DNA of 64,000 nt from Streptomyces sp. SN-593 (GCF_016756395.1 NZ_AP018365.1:1364001-1428000); one strand, 5' to 3'; shown: positions 16,494 to 26,005, counted from the first letter of the stretch. Made by a program: numbers and translations. Notes: generated from the sequence alone by a model not told the origin.

Positions 16494-17831
16494 ATGACCA
16501 CAGCCACCGATCCCGCCGCGCCGCCGTCCCCGGCGGGCGGCCCCGCCACCACGCTGCTGCGGTTCGCGACCGCCGGCTCGGTCGACGACGGCAAGTCCAC
16601 CCTCGTCGGACGCCTGCTGCACGACTCCAAGTCCGTGCTCACCGACCAGCTCGAAGCCGTGGAACGCGCCTCCCAGGTCCGCGGCCAGCAGGCACCCGAC
16701 CTCGCCCTGCTCACCGACGGCCTGCGCGCCGAACGCGAACAGGGCATCACCATCGACGTCGCCTACCGCTACTTCGCCACCGCCCGCCGCCGCTTCATCC
16801 TCGCCGACACCCCCGGCCACGTGCAGTACACCCGCAACATGGTCACCGGCGCCTCCACCGCCGAACTCGCCGTCGTCCTCGTCGACGCCCGCAACGGCGT
16901 CCTGGAGCAGACCCGCCGGCACGCCGCGATCGCCGCCCTGCTGCGCGTCCCGCACGTGGTCCTCGCCGTCAACAAGATGGACCTGACCGGCTACGAGGAG
17001 CCGGTCTTCACCGCCATCGCCGAGGAGTTCGGCGCCTACGCGCGGCGGCTCGGCGTCCCGCGGGTGACCGCCATCCCGATCTCCGCGCTGGTCGGGGACA
17101 ACGTGGTGGAGCCCTCGGCGCACATGCACTGGTACCACGGGCCCACCGTCCTGGAGCACCTGGAGACGGTGGCCGTCTGCCACGACCCGGTGCCCGGCCC
17201 GGCCCGGCTGCCGGTGCAGTACGTCATCCGGCCGCGGACCGCCGAGCACCCCGACTACCGCGGCTACGCCGGCCAGATCGCCTCCGGCTCCTTCCGCGTC
17301 GGCGACGAGGTCACCGTGCTGCCCTCCGGCCGCACCTCGCGGATCAACGGGATCGACCTGCTCGGCGAGCCCGTACCGGCCGCGTGGGCGCCGCAGTCGG
17401 TGACGCTGCTGCTCGCCGACGGCCTCGACGTCTCCCGCGGCGACCTGATCGCCCCGACCGCCCACGCGCCCGCCACCAGCCAGGACGTGACGGCGACGGT
17501 CTGCCACGTGGCCGACCGGCCGCTCACCGTCGGACAGCGGGTCCTGCTCAAGCACGGCACCCGCACCGTCAAGGCGGTCGTGCGGGACATCCCCTCCCGG
17601 CTCACCCTGGACGACCTGTCCGCGCACCCGGCGCCCGGCCGGCTGGTGGCCAACGACATCGGCCGGGTCAGCATCCGCACCGCCGAGCCCCTGCCGCTCG
17701 ACTCCTACGGCGCGTCGCGGCGCACCGGCTCGTTCATCCTGCTCGACCCCCACGACGGCGCCACCCTGACCGCCTGCATGACCGGTCCGACGGGGGTGGA
17801 CACCCGTCAACCGACTCTCGACCGCGGCTAG
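16494..17831 (+). CDS. cysN: Sulfate adenylyltransferase subunit 1, GTPase (ATP sulfurylase large subunit)
   Basis: A 445-aa EF-Tu-like GTPase that drives APS formation by CysD. G1 is GSVDDGKSTL (about residues 29-38), the switch region has EREQGITIDVAYRYF, G3 is ADTPGHVQYTRNM, and G4 is NKMD. Beta-barrel domains II and III follow (residues about 230-445). The length matches stand-alone CysN rather than the CysN-CysC fusion, consistent with the separate cysC two genes upstream. It starts 2 bases after the cysD stop. A StrR-like regulator follows 52 bases downstream on the same strand and may be read through. Confidence 0.95.
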   Translation: MTTATDPAAPPSPAGGPATTLLRFATAGSVDDGKSTLVGRLLHDSKSVLTDQLEAVERASQVRGQQAPDLALLTDGLRAEREQGITIDVAYRYFATARRRFILADTPGHVQYTRNMVTGASTAELAVVLVDARNGVLEQTRRHAAIAALLRVPHVVLAVNKMDLTGYEEPVFTAIAEEFGAYARRLGVPRVTAIPISALVGDNVVEPSAHMHWYHGPTVLEHLETVAVCHDPVPGPARLPVQYVIRPRTAEHPDYRGYAGQIASGSFRVGDEVTVLPSGRTSRINGIDLLGEPVPAAWAPQSVTLLLADGLDVSRGDLIAPTAHAPATSQDVTATVCHVADRPLTVGQRVLLKHGTRTVKAVVRDIPSRLTLDDLSAHPAPGRLVANDIGRVSIRTAEPLPLDSYGASRRTGSFILLDPHDGATLTACMTGPTGVDTRQPTLDRG

Positions 17832-17883
17832 AGATCCCGCTGCGACGCTCGTCGGGGACGGCGACAGGAAGGAGCCACGGCGG

Positions 17884-19224
17884 ATGGCTGACAACGGCGG
17901 GCGGGCTACGGTGATCGCGGACGGCCGCGCGCCGACGGGGGCGGGTCACGGTGGACCGCCGGTCGGCGCCGGGCGCCGCGGGAACGTCGTGGGGCTGGCC
18001 CCGGCCGGCCCACGGGGGGCCGCGGCGCGGGCCGACAGACCGCGGGCCGACGGACCGCGGACGGCCGCGGCGCGCGCCGACGGACCGCGGAGCGCCGATA
18101 CGGGCGACCTCGACCTGCGGGCCGTCGAGCGCCTCCCGGCGCAGCGGCTGCCGGTGCGGGCGCTGTCGCCCGAACTGCGGCTCCGCCGGGGCGGGGTGGA
18201 CACCGCGCACGTCCAACTGCTCGCCGACGTCTCGGGCCACGCGCCGCTGCCGCCCATCCTGGTGCGCAGGAACGGCTGGGGCGTCATCGACGGCCTGCAC
18301 CGGCTGGAGGCCGCCAAGCTCCGCGGCGACCGGGACATCGCCGCGCGCTTCGTCGAGTGCTCGGACGCCGAGGCGCTGGTCCTGGCCATGCGGGCGAACA
18401 GCGCGCACGGCCTGCCCCTGTCGCGGGCGGACCGGCTCGCCGGCGCCGAACGCGTCCTGACCGCGCACCCCGACTGGTCCGACCGCGCCATCGCCGGCAT
18501 CAGCGGGCTGAGCGGGAAGACCGTCGCGGCCCTGCGCGGGCGGACGGCCGGCGAGGCGGCCGCCGACGGCAAGCGCCTCGGGGCGGACGGACGGCTGCGC
18601 TCGGTGGTGTCCGGGGAGGGCCGGCGGCGCGCCGCGGCCTACCTCCAGGCCCACCCGGACGCCACACTCCGGGAGGTCGCCCGGGAGACCGACGTGTCCG
18701 TGGGCACGGTCCACGACGTCAGGACCCGGCTGCGGCGCGGGATCAGCCCGGAGCGCGACGGGGGCCGGGGACCGTCCGGGAGCCGGCCGGCCGGCGGTCC
18801 GGCGGGCCCGCACCCGGGTGCGGACGGCGCCGGGGCGGGCGACGGGACCGGGGAGGGGGACGGCGCGGCGGACGCCGCTCGCACCGGCGGGGCCGCACCC
18901 GGCGTGCACGCCGTGCCCGACCCGGACGGGGCACCCGGTACGGACGGCGCCCAGGCGCGCTGCCGCAGCCACCCGGACATGCCGCTGGCCTGGGCGGCGG
19001 TGTCGGCCAAGGTGGCCAACGACCCCTGCGTCCGCTACACCGAGGGGGGCAAGGAGTTCCTCCAGTGGATGGCCCTGCACGCGTCGGACCCGGACCGCTG
19101 GCAGGAGCTGATCGGCGCGGTGCCGGCCCACTGGCTCGGGGTGATCGCGCCGATCGCCGAGAGCATCAGCAAGGAGTGGGGCCAGTTCGCCGAGCGGCTC
19201 AGGAGCCGGCAGGAAGCGGTGTGA
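17884..19224 (+). CDS. StrR/NovG-like ParB-domain transcriptional activator
   Basis: A 446-aa DNA-binding protein. After an 80-residue low-complexity leader with repeated RADGPR-type units comes a ParB/Spo0J-like N-terminal domain with LPPILVRRNGWGVIDGLHRLEAAKLRG. Two helix-turn-helix-like stretches follow: SDRAIAGISGLSGKTVAALRG near residues 198-218 and TLREVARETDVSVGTVHDV near 260. A Gly/Ala/Asp-rich linker (about 290-355) leads to a C-terminal domain with FLQWMALH. This is the architecture of the pathway activators StrR (streptomycin) and NovG (novobiocin). The ATG at 17884 follows GGAAGGAG. Three StrR-type palindromes in the window are its likely targets. It is unusual as the activator of a type II PKS cluster, where SARP or JadR1-type regulators are the rule. 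Confidence 0.87.
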   Translation: MADNGGRATVIADGRAPTGAGHGGPPVGAGRRGNVVGLAPAGPRGAAARADRPRADGPRTAAARADGPRSADTGDLDLRAVERLPAQRLPVRALSPELRLRRGGVDTAHVQLLADVSGHAPLPPILVRRNGWGVIDGLHRLEAAKLRGDRDIAARFVECSDAEALVLAMRANSAHGLPLSRADRLAGAERVLTAHPDWSDRAIAGISGLSGKTVAALRGRTAGEAAADGKRLGADGRLRSVVSGEGRRRAAAYLQAHPDATLREVARETDVSVGTVHDVRTRLRRGISPERDGGRGPSGSRPAGGPAGPHPGADGAGAGDGTGEGDGAADAARTGGAAPGVHAVPDPDGAPGTDGAQARCRSHPDMPLAWAAVSAKVANDPCVRYTEGGKEFLQWMALHASDPDRWQELIGAVPAHWLGVIAPIAESISKEWGQFAERLRSRQEAV

Positions 19225-19313
19225 GGGGCGTGCCGGCCGCGACGCCGGCCCGAGCGCTCCGACGACGACGGCGGGGCCCAGGGCGCCGCCAACCGAAAGG
19301 GGAATCCCACACG

Positions 19314-19730
19314 ATGACGCTCCCCCCGCAGCACAGCGGTGCGACGGCGGTCCCGTCCGCGCTCGACGCGTTCCTCACCCGGCCGCACACGGCCGTGCTG
19401 ACCACGCTGCGACCGGACGGCTCCCCCCACCTGGCACCGGTGCGGTTCACCTGGGACCCGCGGGCGCGGCTGGTCCGCGTCCTGACGGTGCGCACCACCC
19501 GCAAGGTCAGGAACGTGCTCGCCACGCCCGGCGCCCGGGTCGGGCTGTGCCAGGTGGACGGCTTCCGCTGGGTCACCCTGGAGGGGACCGCCCGGGTCCT
19601 CGACGCCCCGGAGCGCATCGCCGAGGGGGCCCGCCGCTACGCCGAGCGCTACTGGTCGGCCCCGCCCAGCCCGCCGGGGCGGGTGGTCGTCGAGATCGCG
19701 GTGGACCGGGTGTCGAGCCTGAACTGCTGA
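19314..19730 (+). CDS. Pyridoxamine-5'-phosphate-oxidase-fold flavin/F420-binding protein
   Basis: A 138-aa split-barrel protein. Features are FLTRPHTAVLTTLRPDGSPHLAPVRFTWD at the N-terminal strand pair, then RTTRKVRNVLATPGARVGLCQVDG and WVTLEGTARVLDAPE. These are typical of small F420- or FMN-binding reductases of the PNPOx superfamily. The ATG at 19314 has GAAAGGGG upstream. It could reduce a polyketide quinone or supply reduced flavin to the oxygenases nearby. It follows the regulator gene on the same strand and converges with the SnoaL-like gene. Cofactor and substrate are not readable. Confidence 0.8.
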   Translation: MTLPPQHSGATAVPSALDAFLTRPHTAVLTTLRPDGSPHLAPVRFTWDPRARLVRVLTVRTTRKVRNVLATPGARVGLCQVDGFRWVTLEGTARVLDAPERIAEGARRYAERYWSAPPSPPGRVVVEIAVDRVSSLNC

Positions 19731-19872
19731 GCCCCGGAGCACCCGGCACCAACCGCCCCGGGCGCCCACCGCCGCTTCCACCGCCGCCCTCACCGCCGCC
19801 CCCACTGCTGCCCCCACCGCCGGGCCCCGGCCGCCGCCTCGCGACGGTCGGGGCCCGGTCCCCGTCGTCCGG

Positions 19873-20334
19873 TCACCCGGCGGGCGGGACGGGGCTGCCC
19901 TGCCGCCAGACCAGGTCGAACGACAGGCGGGTGAGCTTCCAGCCGGCCGGGGTGCGGCGCGCCCGTCCGGCCACCGACGTGCCGGTGACGAAGAGCGCGG
20001 CGTGCTCGTCGCCGGGGCGGTGGACGTGCGTGGAGACGAGGTTGGCGCCGAACTCCGCCTCGTCGCCCGCGCACTCCACCACCGCCGGTGAATTCAGGTG
20101 CTGGGTGCGGGCGAATTTCTCCAGCGAGTGGCGGTGCCATTCCGCGAGTCCCACGATTCCCTCGTAGGTGGCCATCGGAAAGGAGACGACGGCGTCCGCG
20201 GTGAACAGGCCGCGCGCCCATGCGTCGTCCAGTCCCCCGCTGTCGAGTGCCAGCAGGTACCGGTTCAGCAGACCGCTCACCGTGGCGGCGTCATCCGTCT
20301 CCGGCGCGGTTTTCTCTACGTGAGTGGAGGTCAT
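19873..20334 (-). CDS. SnoaL-like (NTF2-fold) protein
   Basis: A 153-aa single-domain NTF2/SnoaL_4-type protein with TVSGLLNRYLLALDSGGLDDAWARGLFTADAVVSFP, YEGIVGLAEWH and WKLTRLSFDLVWR. Such proteins in aromatic polyketide clusters act as hydroxylases, cyclases or dehydratases. It is transcribed away from the PKS operon across a 174-base gap. I chose the ATG at 20334; a TTG two codons earlier is possible, and neither has a strong ribosome binding site, so the transcript may be nearly leaderless. Which catalytic type it is cannot be told from the residues. Confidence 0.8.
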   Translation of the reverse strand: MTSTHVEKTAPETDDAATVSGLLNRYLLALDSGGLDDAWARGLFTADAVVSFPMATYEGIVGLAEWHRHSLEKFARTQHLNSPAVVECAGDEAEFGANLVSTHVHRPGDEHAALFVTGTSVAGRARRTPAGWKLTRLSFDLVWRQGSPVPPAG

Positions 20335-20508
20335 GCCCAAGAATCGCCCCGGGCCGCCCGCTCGACCAAGCCCGCCTGCAAAGATCTGACATTGACGGAG
20401 AAACTCTGTACTGGCGTGCAGAAGACCTGTCCTGAACTCCCTTTACCGCCCGCTCCGGCGCTGTCCATACTCGTGGGACATCAACCAGAAAAGGGCGGAT
20501 GGGCGACG
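20335..20508. promoter_or_regulatory. Divergent promoter region of the PKS operon
   Basis: This gap separates the SnoaL-like gene (minus) and the first gene of the PKS operon (plus). It is markedly less GC-rich than its surroundings. TTGACG at 20392-20397 is a candidate -35 hexamer, but no clean -10 at 17-18 bases follows. CGCTCGACCAAG near 20360 resembles one StrR half-site without a partner. Confidence 0.45.
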
Positions 20509-21972
20509 ATGGACAATTATGACGCGGACGTGATCATCGTGGGCGCCGGTCCCACGGGACTCATGCTCGCCGGCGAACTCGGCCTGCACGGAGTTTCCGT
20601 GACCGTTCTCGACCGGCTCGCCGAACCGATGCGGCAGTCGCGCGCGCTCGGGTTCTCCGCGCGCACCATCGAGGAGTTCGGGCAGCGCGGACTGCTGTCC
20701 CGGCTCGGCGACGTGGACGTGATCCCGGTCGGGCACTTCGGCGGCGTCCCGCTGGACTACCGGGTGCTCAGCGGCGGTTCCTACGGCGCGCGGGGCATCC
20801 CGCAGTCGCGGACCGAGGCGATGCTCGCCGGCTGGGCGGCCGAGAAGGGCGCCAGGACCCTCCGGTCGGTCGAGGTCACCGGCGTGGCCCAGGACGGCGA
20901 CGGGGTCACGGTCAGCGCGTCCGGCGTCGACGGCGGCACGCTGCGCGCCCGGTACGTCATCGGCTGCGACGGCGCCCGCAGCACCGTGCGCAGGGCCGCC
21001 GGCATCGACTTCCCCGGCACCGGGCCCACGGTCGAGCTGCGCTTCGCCGACGTCTCCGGCGTCCGGCTGCGGCCCCGGTTCTCCGGCGAGCGGGTGCCCG
21101 GGGGCATGGTCATGGTGCTGCCGCTCGGCCCCGACCGCTGCCGCATCATCTACTACGACCGCGACGAGCCGCTGCGCGCGGGCACGGAGCCCATCACCTT
21201 CGACGAGGTCGCCGCCGCCTTCCTGAAGCTGTCGGGCGAGGACATCCACGCGGCCACCCCGTCGTGGGTCAGCTCGACCACCGACGTCAGCCGGCAGGCG
21301 GCCGCCTACCGCAGCGGGCGGGTGTTCGTGGCGGGCGACGCCGCGCACGTCCACCTGCCGATCGGCGCCCAGGGCATGAGCGCGGGCGTCCAGGACGCGG
21401 TGAACCTCGGCTGGAAGCTGGCACTCGTCCTGGCCGGGCAGGCCCCGGACGCGCTGCTGGACACCTACCACGCGGAGCGGCACCCGGTCGGTGCCCGCAT
21501 CCTCACCAACACCCTGGCCCAGCGCACCCTCTACCTCGGCGGCGACGAGGTCACGCCGCTGACCGACGTGTTCGCCGAGCTGGCCCGGTACGAACCGGTG
21601 CAGCGCCGCCTCGTCGGCATGGTCACCGGCCTCGACATCCGGCACGACGTGGGGCCGGGCGCGCATCCGCTGCTCGGCCGGCGGATGGAGGACGGCGAGC
21701 TGACCGCCGACGGGCGGCCGACCCGCGTGCACGCGTTGCTGCACGCCGGCCGGGGCGTCCTGCTCGACCTCGGCGGCGACGGCGCCCTGCCGGACGCCGC
21801 CAAGCCGTGGGCCGACCGCGTCGACACCGTACGGGTCGGACACGGCGAGAACCTGCCCGAGGTCGACGCGATCCTGCTGCGGCCCGACGGCTACGTCGCC
21901 TGGATCGCGCCCGACCAGGGCGGAAACACCCTGTCCGAAGCACTGGAGCGCTGGTTCGGCCCCGCCGGCTGA
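20509..21972 (+). CDS. PgaE/JadH-like FAD-dependent angucycline oxygenase
   Basis: A 487-aa class A flavoprotein monooxygenase heading the PKS operon. VIIVGAGPTGLMLAGELG lies at residues 9-26, GCDGARSTVRRAAGIDFPG near 152, and VFVAGDAAHVHLPIGAQGMS near 275, then DAVNLGWKLA. The C-terminal thioredoxin-like domain ends RPDGYVAWIAP. The ATG at 20509 has AAGGGCGG upstream; an ATG ten bases earlier is out of frame. In angucycline pathways the enzyme in this position (PgaE, CabE, UrdE, JadH family) hydroxylates C12/C12b or dehydrates the tetracyclic core. This is the best candidate for the early core oxygenase here. Confidence 0.92.
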   Translation: MDNYDADVIIVGAGPTGLMLAGELGLHGVSVTVLDRLAEPMRQSRALGFSARTIEEFGQRGLLSRLGDVDVIPVGHFGGVPLDYRVLSGGSYGARGIPQSRTEAMLAGWAAEKGARTLRSVEVTGVAQDGDGVTVSASGVDGGTLRARYVIGCDGARSTVRRAAGIDFPGTGPTVELRFADVSGVRLRPRFSGERVPGGMVMVLPLGPDRCRIIYYDRDEPLRAGTEPITFDEVAAAFLKLSGEDIHAATPSWVSSTTDVSRQAAAYRSGRVFVAGDAAHVHLPIGAQGMSAGVQDAVNLGWKLALVLAGQAPDALLDTYHAERHPVGARILTNTLAQRTLYLGGDEVTPLTDVFAELARYEPVQRRLVGMVTGLDIRHDVGPGAHPLLGRRMEDGELTADGRPTRVHALLHAGRGVLLDLGGDGALPDAAKPWADRVDTVRVGHGENLPEVDAILLRPDGYVAWIAPDQGGNTLSEALERWFGPAG

Positions 21973-22024
21973 GGCCGGCCGACCGCGCAGTCCGCATCCA
22001 CTCCTCCCAGGAAGTGACCACGCC

Positions 22025-22720
22025 ATGCCTCGAATCTCCCCCGCCGACGACTACCTGACCGTTCTGAACCTGTTCACCACCGACCAGCCGGACAAGCAGG
22101 AGACGCTGCTCCAGGAGATGGGGAAGATCGTCAACGCCGCGGCCTACGAGGGCTGGATCTCCTCCACGGTGCACGCCGGGCAGGAGAGCCCCGGCACCGC
22201 CAACTTCATCCAGTGGCGCAGCGGCGAGGACCTGGAGAAGCGGTACGCGGGCGAGGAGTTCCAGCACCGCACCATGCCGGTCTTCCAGGAGATCACCACC
22301 TCGATCCGGCTGTTGCAGTGCCAGATCGTGTACACCCACCGGCACCCGTCGCAGGGCGACACGACCGAGATCTCGCCGCAACGCGACGACTACACCGTGA
22401 TCGAGATCTTCAAGGTCGCCGAGGGCGACCGCGACGAGCTGGTCACGGAGCTGGGCGAGGGCCGCGGCTGGCTCGCCGACGTGCCCGGCTACCGGTCGCA
22501 CAGCGTCTTCAAGGGGCTGCGCGCCCGCTTCCTCGACGGCCCCTTCGCCGTCATCTACTCGCAGTGGGCCGGCAAGGACGCGTACGACGCCCACCGCGCG
22601 CAGCCGGAGTCGGAGAAGTCCGAGGCGCGGCTGAAGTCCGAGGCCCGTGTCGAGGCGCTGAAGACCGGGAGCGACTGGAACGGCTACCGCGTGGTGCACA
22701 CGCGCGCGGCCGGCGAGTAG
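22025..22720 (+). CDS. ABM-fold oxygenase, candidate B-ring-opening enzyme
   Basis: A 231-aa protein with two antibiotic-biosynthesis-monooxygenase (ABM) ferredoxin-like repeats. Residues about 10-105 contain [16 protein letters not shown] and [14 protein letters not shown]. Residues about 122-225 contain [18 protein letters not shown] and [16 protein letters not shown]. Position, size and fold resemble the JadG/GilOII/AlpJ/FlsG group of reduced-flavin-using oxygenases that open and contract the angucycline B ring in jadomycin, gilvocarcin, kinamycin and fluostatin pathways. If so, the product core is a benzofluorene rather than an intact benz[a]anthracene. The ATG at 22025 follows CAGGAAG. 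Assignment to that group is inferred from context. Confidence 0.78.
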   Translation: MPRISPADDYLTVLNLFTTDQPDKQETLLQEMGKIVNAAAYEGWISSTVHAGQESPGTANFIQWRSGEDLEKRYAGEEFQHRTMPVFQEITTSIRLLQCQIVYTHRHPSQGDTTEISPQRDDYTVIEIFKVAEGDRDELVTELGEGRGWLADVPGYRSHSVFKGLRARFLDGPFAVIYSQWAGKDAYDAHRAQPESEKSEARLKSEARVEALKTGSDWNGYRVVHTRAAGE

Positions 22721-22828
22721 CAGCACCGCCCCGCCGGGTCCGGTCCGTCCGGGCCGGACCCGGCGGACCGGGCCCCCGCGCGGGGCCACCCTTCCGCAAC
22801 GCCCGAGGCCCACCGCAAGGAGCGAGGT

Positions 22829-23158
22829 ATGCACAGCACGCTGATCGTGGCCCGGATGGCCATCGAGTCCAGCCGCGACGTCGCGCGGCTGTTCGGCGAG
22901 TTCGACGACACGGACATGCCCCACCGGATGGGGACCAGGCGCAGGCAGCTCTTCTCCTACCGCGGCCTGTACTTCCACCTCCAGGACTTCGCCGCGGACG
23001 ACGGCGGCTCGCGGATCCAGGAGGCGAAGGACGACCCGCGCTTCGTCGGGATCAGCGCGGACCTGAAGCCCTTCATCGAGGCGTACGACCCGGCGACCTG
23101 GCGCTCCCCCGCCGACGCCATGGCCACGCGCTTCTACCACTGGGAGGCCGGCGCATGA
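22829..23158 (+). CDS. TcmI-type polyketide cyclase
   Basis: A 109-aa ferredoxin-fold cyclase with [49 protein letters not shown], the pattern of the JadI/UrdF/TcmI family. It closes the later rings of the aromatic polyketide and in angucyclines sets the angular C ring together with an oxygenase. The length (about 109) is normal. An AGGAG site precedes the ATG at 22829. Its stop overlaps the KS-alpha start (ATGA), so it is translationally coupled to the minimal PKS. Confidence 0.92.
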   Translation: MHSTLIVARMAIESSRDVARLFGEFDDTDMPHRMGTRRRQLFSYRGLYFHLQDFAADDGGSRIQEAKDDPRFVGISADLKPFIEAYDPATWRSPADAMATRFYHWEAGA

Positions 23159-24426
23159 CGGAGCGTCGGGTCGTCATCACCGGCCTGGAGGTCCTCGCCC
23201 CGGGGGGCCTGGGCCGGGAGGGCTTCTGGCGGCTCATCAGCGAGGGACGCACCGCCACCCGCGGCATCACCTTCTTCGATCCGTCGCCCTTCCGTTCCCG
23301 GGTGGCGGCCGAGGCCGACTTCTGCGGGCTGGACCACGGGCTCAGTCCGCAGGAGGTGCGGCGGATGGACCGGGCGGCGCAGTTCGCGGTGGTCACCGCG
23401 CGCAGCGCGGTCGCGGACAGCGGCGCCGAACTGGCCGCGCTCGCACCGCACCGGATCGGCGTGGTCGTGGGCAGCGCGGTGGGCGCCACCATGGGACTCG
23501 ACGAGGAGTACCGCGTGGTGAGCGACGGCGGCCGGCTGGACCTGGTCGACCACCGCTACGCCGTCCCGCACCTGTACGACTACCTGGCGCCCAGCTCCTT
23601 CGCCGCCGAGGTGGCGTGGGCGGTGGGCGCCGAGGGGCCGGCCACGGTGGTCTCCACCGGCTGCACCTCCGGCATCGACGCCGTCGGCTACGGCGTGGAG
23701 CTGGTCCGCGAGGGCACCGTCGACGTCATGGTCGCCGGCGCCGCGGACGCCCCGATCTCGCCGATCACGATGGCGTGCTTCGACGCGATCAAGGCGACCA
23801 CACCGCGGTACGACGACCCCGAGCACGCCTCGCGGCCCTTCGACGGCACCCGCAACGGCTTCGTGCTCGGCGAGGGCTCCGCCTTCTTCGTACTGGAGGA
23901 GTGGGAGCACGCGGTGCGGCGCGGCGCGCACGTCTACGCCGAGATCGCCGGCTACGCCACCCGGTCCAACGCCTACCACATGACCGGACTGCGGCGGGAC
24001 GGCGCGGAGATGGCCGAGGCCATCCGGGTCGCGCTGGCCGAGGCCAGGACCAACCCCGAGGACATCGACTACGTCAACGCCCACGGCTCCGGCACCCGGC
24101 AGAACGACCGGCACGAGACCGCCGCGTTCAAGAAGAGCCTCGGCTCGCACGCCTACCGCACCCCCGTCAGCTCGATCAAGTCGATGGTGGGGCACTCGCT
24201 GGGCGCCATCGGCTCCATCGAGATCGCCGCGTGCGCCCTGGCGATGCAGCACGACGTGGTGCCGCCCACCGCCAACCTGCACACCCCCGACCCCGAGTGC
24301 GACCTGGACTACGTGCCGCTGACGGCACGCGAGCAGCCGGTCGGCTCGGTGCTGACGGTGGGCAGCGGCTTCGGCGGATTCCAGAGCGCCATGGTGCTCA
24401 CCACCGCGCGAAGGAGCACCGTATGA
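23155..24426 (+). CDS. Type II PKS ketosynthase alpha
   Basis: A 423-aa KS-alpha, the condensing subunit of the minimal PKS, which with CLF and ACP builds the poly-beta-ketone chain from malonyl units. The active-site Cys is residue 170 in [12 protein letters not shown]; the His motifs are [12 protein letters not shown] and [25 protein letters not shown] closes the protein. The ATG overlaps the cyclase stop and the stop overlaps the CLF start, the usual coupled order. No malonyl transferase, starter-specifying KSIII or acyltransferase is in the window, so an acetate starter is the simplest reading. Confidence 0.97.
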   Translation: MTERRVVITGLEVLAPGGLGREGFWRLISEGRTATRGITFFDPSPFRSRVAAEADFCGLDHGLSPQEVRRMDRAAQFAVVTARSAVADSGAELAALAPHRIGVVVGSAVGATMGLDEEYRVVSDGGRLDLVDHRYAVPHLYDYLAPSSFAAEVAWAVGAEGPATVVSTGCTSGIDAVGYGVELVREGTVDVMVAGAADAPISPITMACFDAIKATTPRYDDPEHASRPFDGTRNGFVLGEGSAFFVLEEWEHAVRRGAHVYAEIAGYATRSNAYHMTGLRRDGAEMAEAIRVALAEARTNPEDIDYVNAHGSGTRQNDRHETAAFKKSLGSHAYRTPVSSIKSMVGHSLGAIGSIEIAACALAMQHDVVPPTANLHTPDPECDLDYVPLTAREQPVGSVLTVGSGFGGFQSAMVLTTARRSTV

Positions 24427-25634
24427 CCTCGGTCGTGGTCACCGGCATGGGCGTCGCCGCCCCCAACGGGCTGGGTGCCGCGGACTACTGGGCGGCCACC
24501 CGCGGCGGGAAGAGCGGCATCGGCCGCATCACCCGGTTCGACCCCTCCGGCTATCCGGCTCAGCTCGCCGGGGAGATCCCCGGGTTCGAGGCCGCCGACC
24601 ACCTGCCCGGCCGGCTGCTGCCGCAGACCGACCGGGTCACCCGGCTGTCGCTGGCGGCGGCGGACTGGGCGCTGGCGGACGCCGGCGTGGACCCGGCGTC
24701 GTTCGACCCGCTGGACATGGGGGTCGTCACCGCCAGCCACGCGGGCGGCTTCGAGTTCGGCCAGGGCGAGCTGCGCAAACTGTGGTCCCAGGGCAGCCAG
24801 TTCGTCTCCGCCTACCAGTCCTTCGCCTGGTTCTACGCGGTCAACAGCGGCCAGATCTCCATCCGGAACGGGATGAAGGGGCCCAGCGGCGTGGTGGTGA
24901 GCGACCAGGCCGGCGGCCTGGACGCGCTGGCGCAGGCCAGGCGGCTGGTCCGCAAGGGCACCCCGCTGGTGGTGAGCGGCGCGATCGAGGCGTCGCTGTG
25001 CCCCTGGGGCTGGGTGGCCCAGCTCTCGGGCGGGCGGATGGCCACCGACGACGAACCGGCCCGGGCCTACACGCCGTTCGACCGGGACGCGCACGGCTAC
25101 GTGCCCGGCGAGGGCGGGGCGATCCTGATCCTGGAGTCCGCCGCCGCTGCCCGCGCGCGCGGCGCCCGGGTGTACGGCGAGATCGCCGGACACGGCACGA
25201 CCTTCGACCCGCCGCCCGGCAGCGGGCGCGGCTCCACCCTGGGCACCGCGATCCGCATCGCGCTGGACGACGCGGGGGCCGCCCCCTCCGACGTCGACGT
25301 GGTCTTCGCCGACGGGGCGGGTGTGCCCGAACTCGACCGCGTGGAGGCCGAGACGATCAGCGGAGTCTTCGGGTCCGGCGGGGTCCCGGTCACCGTGCCC
25401 AAGACGATGACCGGCCGCCTGTACTCGGGCGCGGCGCCGCTGGACGTCGCCTGCGCGCTGCTGGCGATGCGGGCGGGGGTCATCCCGCCCACCGTCCACG
25501 TCGACCCGTGCCCGGAGTACGACCTGGACCTGGTGCTGCACCAGCCGCGCGCGGCGGTGCTGCGCACCGCCCTGGTGGTGGCCCGCGGCCACGGCGGGTT
25601 CAACTCCGCGATGGTCGTGCGCGCCGCCGCCTGA
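24423..25634 (+). CDS. Type II PKS chain length factor (KS-beta)
   Basis: A 403-aa chain length factor, partner of KS-alpha. It has the diagnostic Cys-to-Gln change at the active site: Q162 in [49 protein letters not shown] is the region lining the polyketide tunnel. [12 protein letters not shown] closes it. It starts at an ATGA overlap with KS-alpha. Together with the C9-type KR, the two-domain aromatase and the TcmI-type cyclase it suggests a decaketide of angucycline type. The chain length is inferred from context, not measured. Confidence 0.96.
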   Translation: MTSVVVTGMGVAAPNGLGAADYWAATRGGKSGIGRITRFDPSGYPAQLAGEIPGFEAADHLPGRLLPQTDRVTRLSLAAADWALADAGVDPASFDPLDMGVVTASHAGGFEFGQGELRKLWSQGSQFVSAYQSFAWFYAVNSGQISIRNGMKGPSGVVVSDQAGGLDALAQARRLVRKGTPLVVSGAIEASLCPWGWVAQLSGGRMATDDEPARAYTPFDRDAHGYVPGEGGAILILESAAAARARGARVYGEIAGHGTTFDPPPGSGRGSTLGTAIRIALDDAGAAPSDVDVVFADGAGVPELDRVEAETISGVFGSGGVPVTVPKTMTGRLYSGAAPLDVACALLAMRAGVIPPTVHVDPCPEYDLDLVLHQPRAAVLRTALVVARGHGGFNSAMVVRAAA

Positions 25635-25721
25635 CGGCCCGGCGGACGGACGAAGCGCGCGCCGGCGGCCGGGCACCGCGCCGTGCCGCCGGCCGCACCC
25701 CGAGACGAAGGAGACAGACCC

Positions 25722-25991
25722 ATGACGGACAGCCGATTCACCTTCGACGACCTCAAGCACATCCTCCTCAAGGCCGCCGGCGCCGAGGAGGGCCTCGACC
25801 TCGACGAGGACATCCTCGACACCACCTTCGAGGACCTGGGCTACGAGTCCCTCGCCCTGCTGGAGACCGGCGGCTGCATCGAGCGCGAGTACGGCATCGC
25901 GCTCGACGACGAGGCCCTGACCGACTCCCTGACGCCCCGCGAACTGATCTCCACCGTCAACGAGTTGCTGGCCGCCGGCCGCGCGGCCTGA
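25722..25991 (+). CDS. Type II PKS acyl carrier protein
   Basis: An 89-aa acyl carrier protein. The phosphopantetheine-accepting serine is residue 43 in DLGYESLALLE, the usual motif of aromatic PKS carriers. FTFDDLKHILLKAAG and TPRELISTVNELL are the first and last helices. The ATG at 25722 has GAAGGAG at a good distance. It carries the growing chain between KS-alpha/CLF and KR. No phosphopantetheinyl transferase is in the window. Confidence 0.97.
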   Translation: MTDSRFTFDDLKHILLKAAGAEEGLDLDEDILDTTFEDLGYESLALLETGGCIEREYGIALDDEALTDSLTPRELISTVNELLAAGRAA

Positions 25992-26005
25992 GAGGACACC
26001 CCGCC

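Noticed and set aside
15011..17831. cysC-cysD-cysN as ordinary sulfate assimilation genes
   Set aside because: No cysH, sulfite reductase, sulfate permease or siroheme genes accompany them, they lie inside the cluster, and a sulfotransferase is present. The alternative is retained as a test in the findings.
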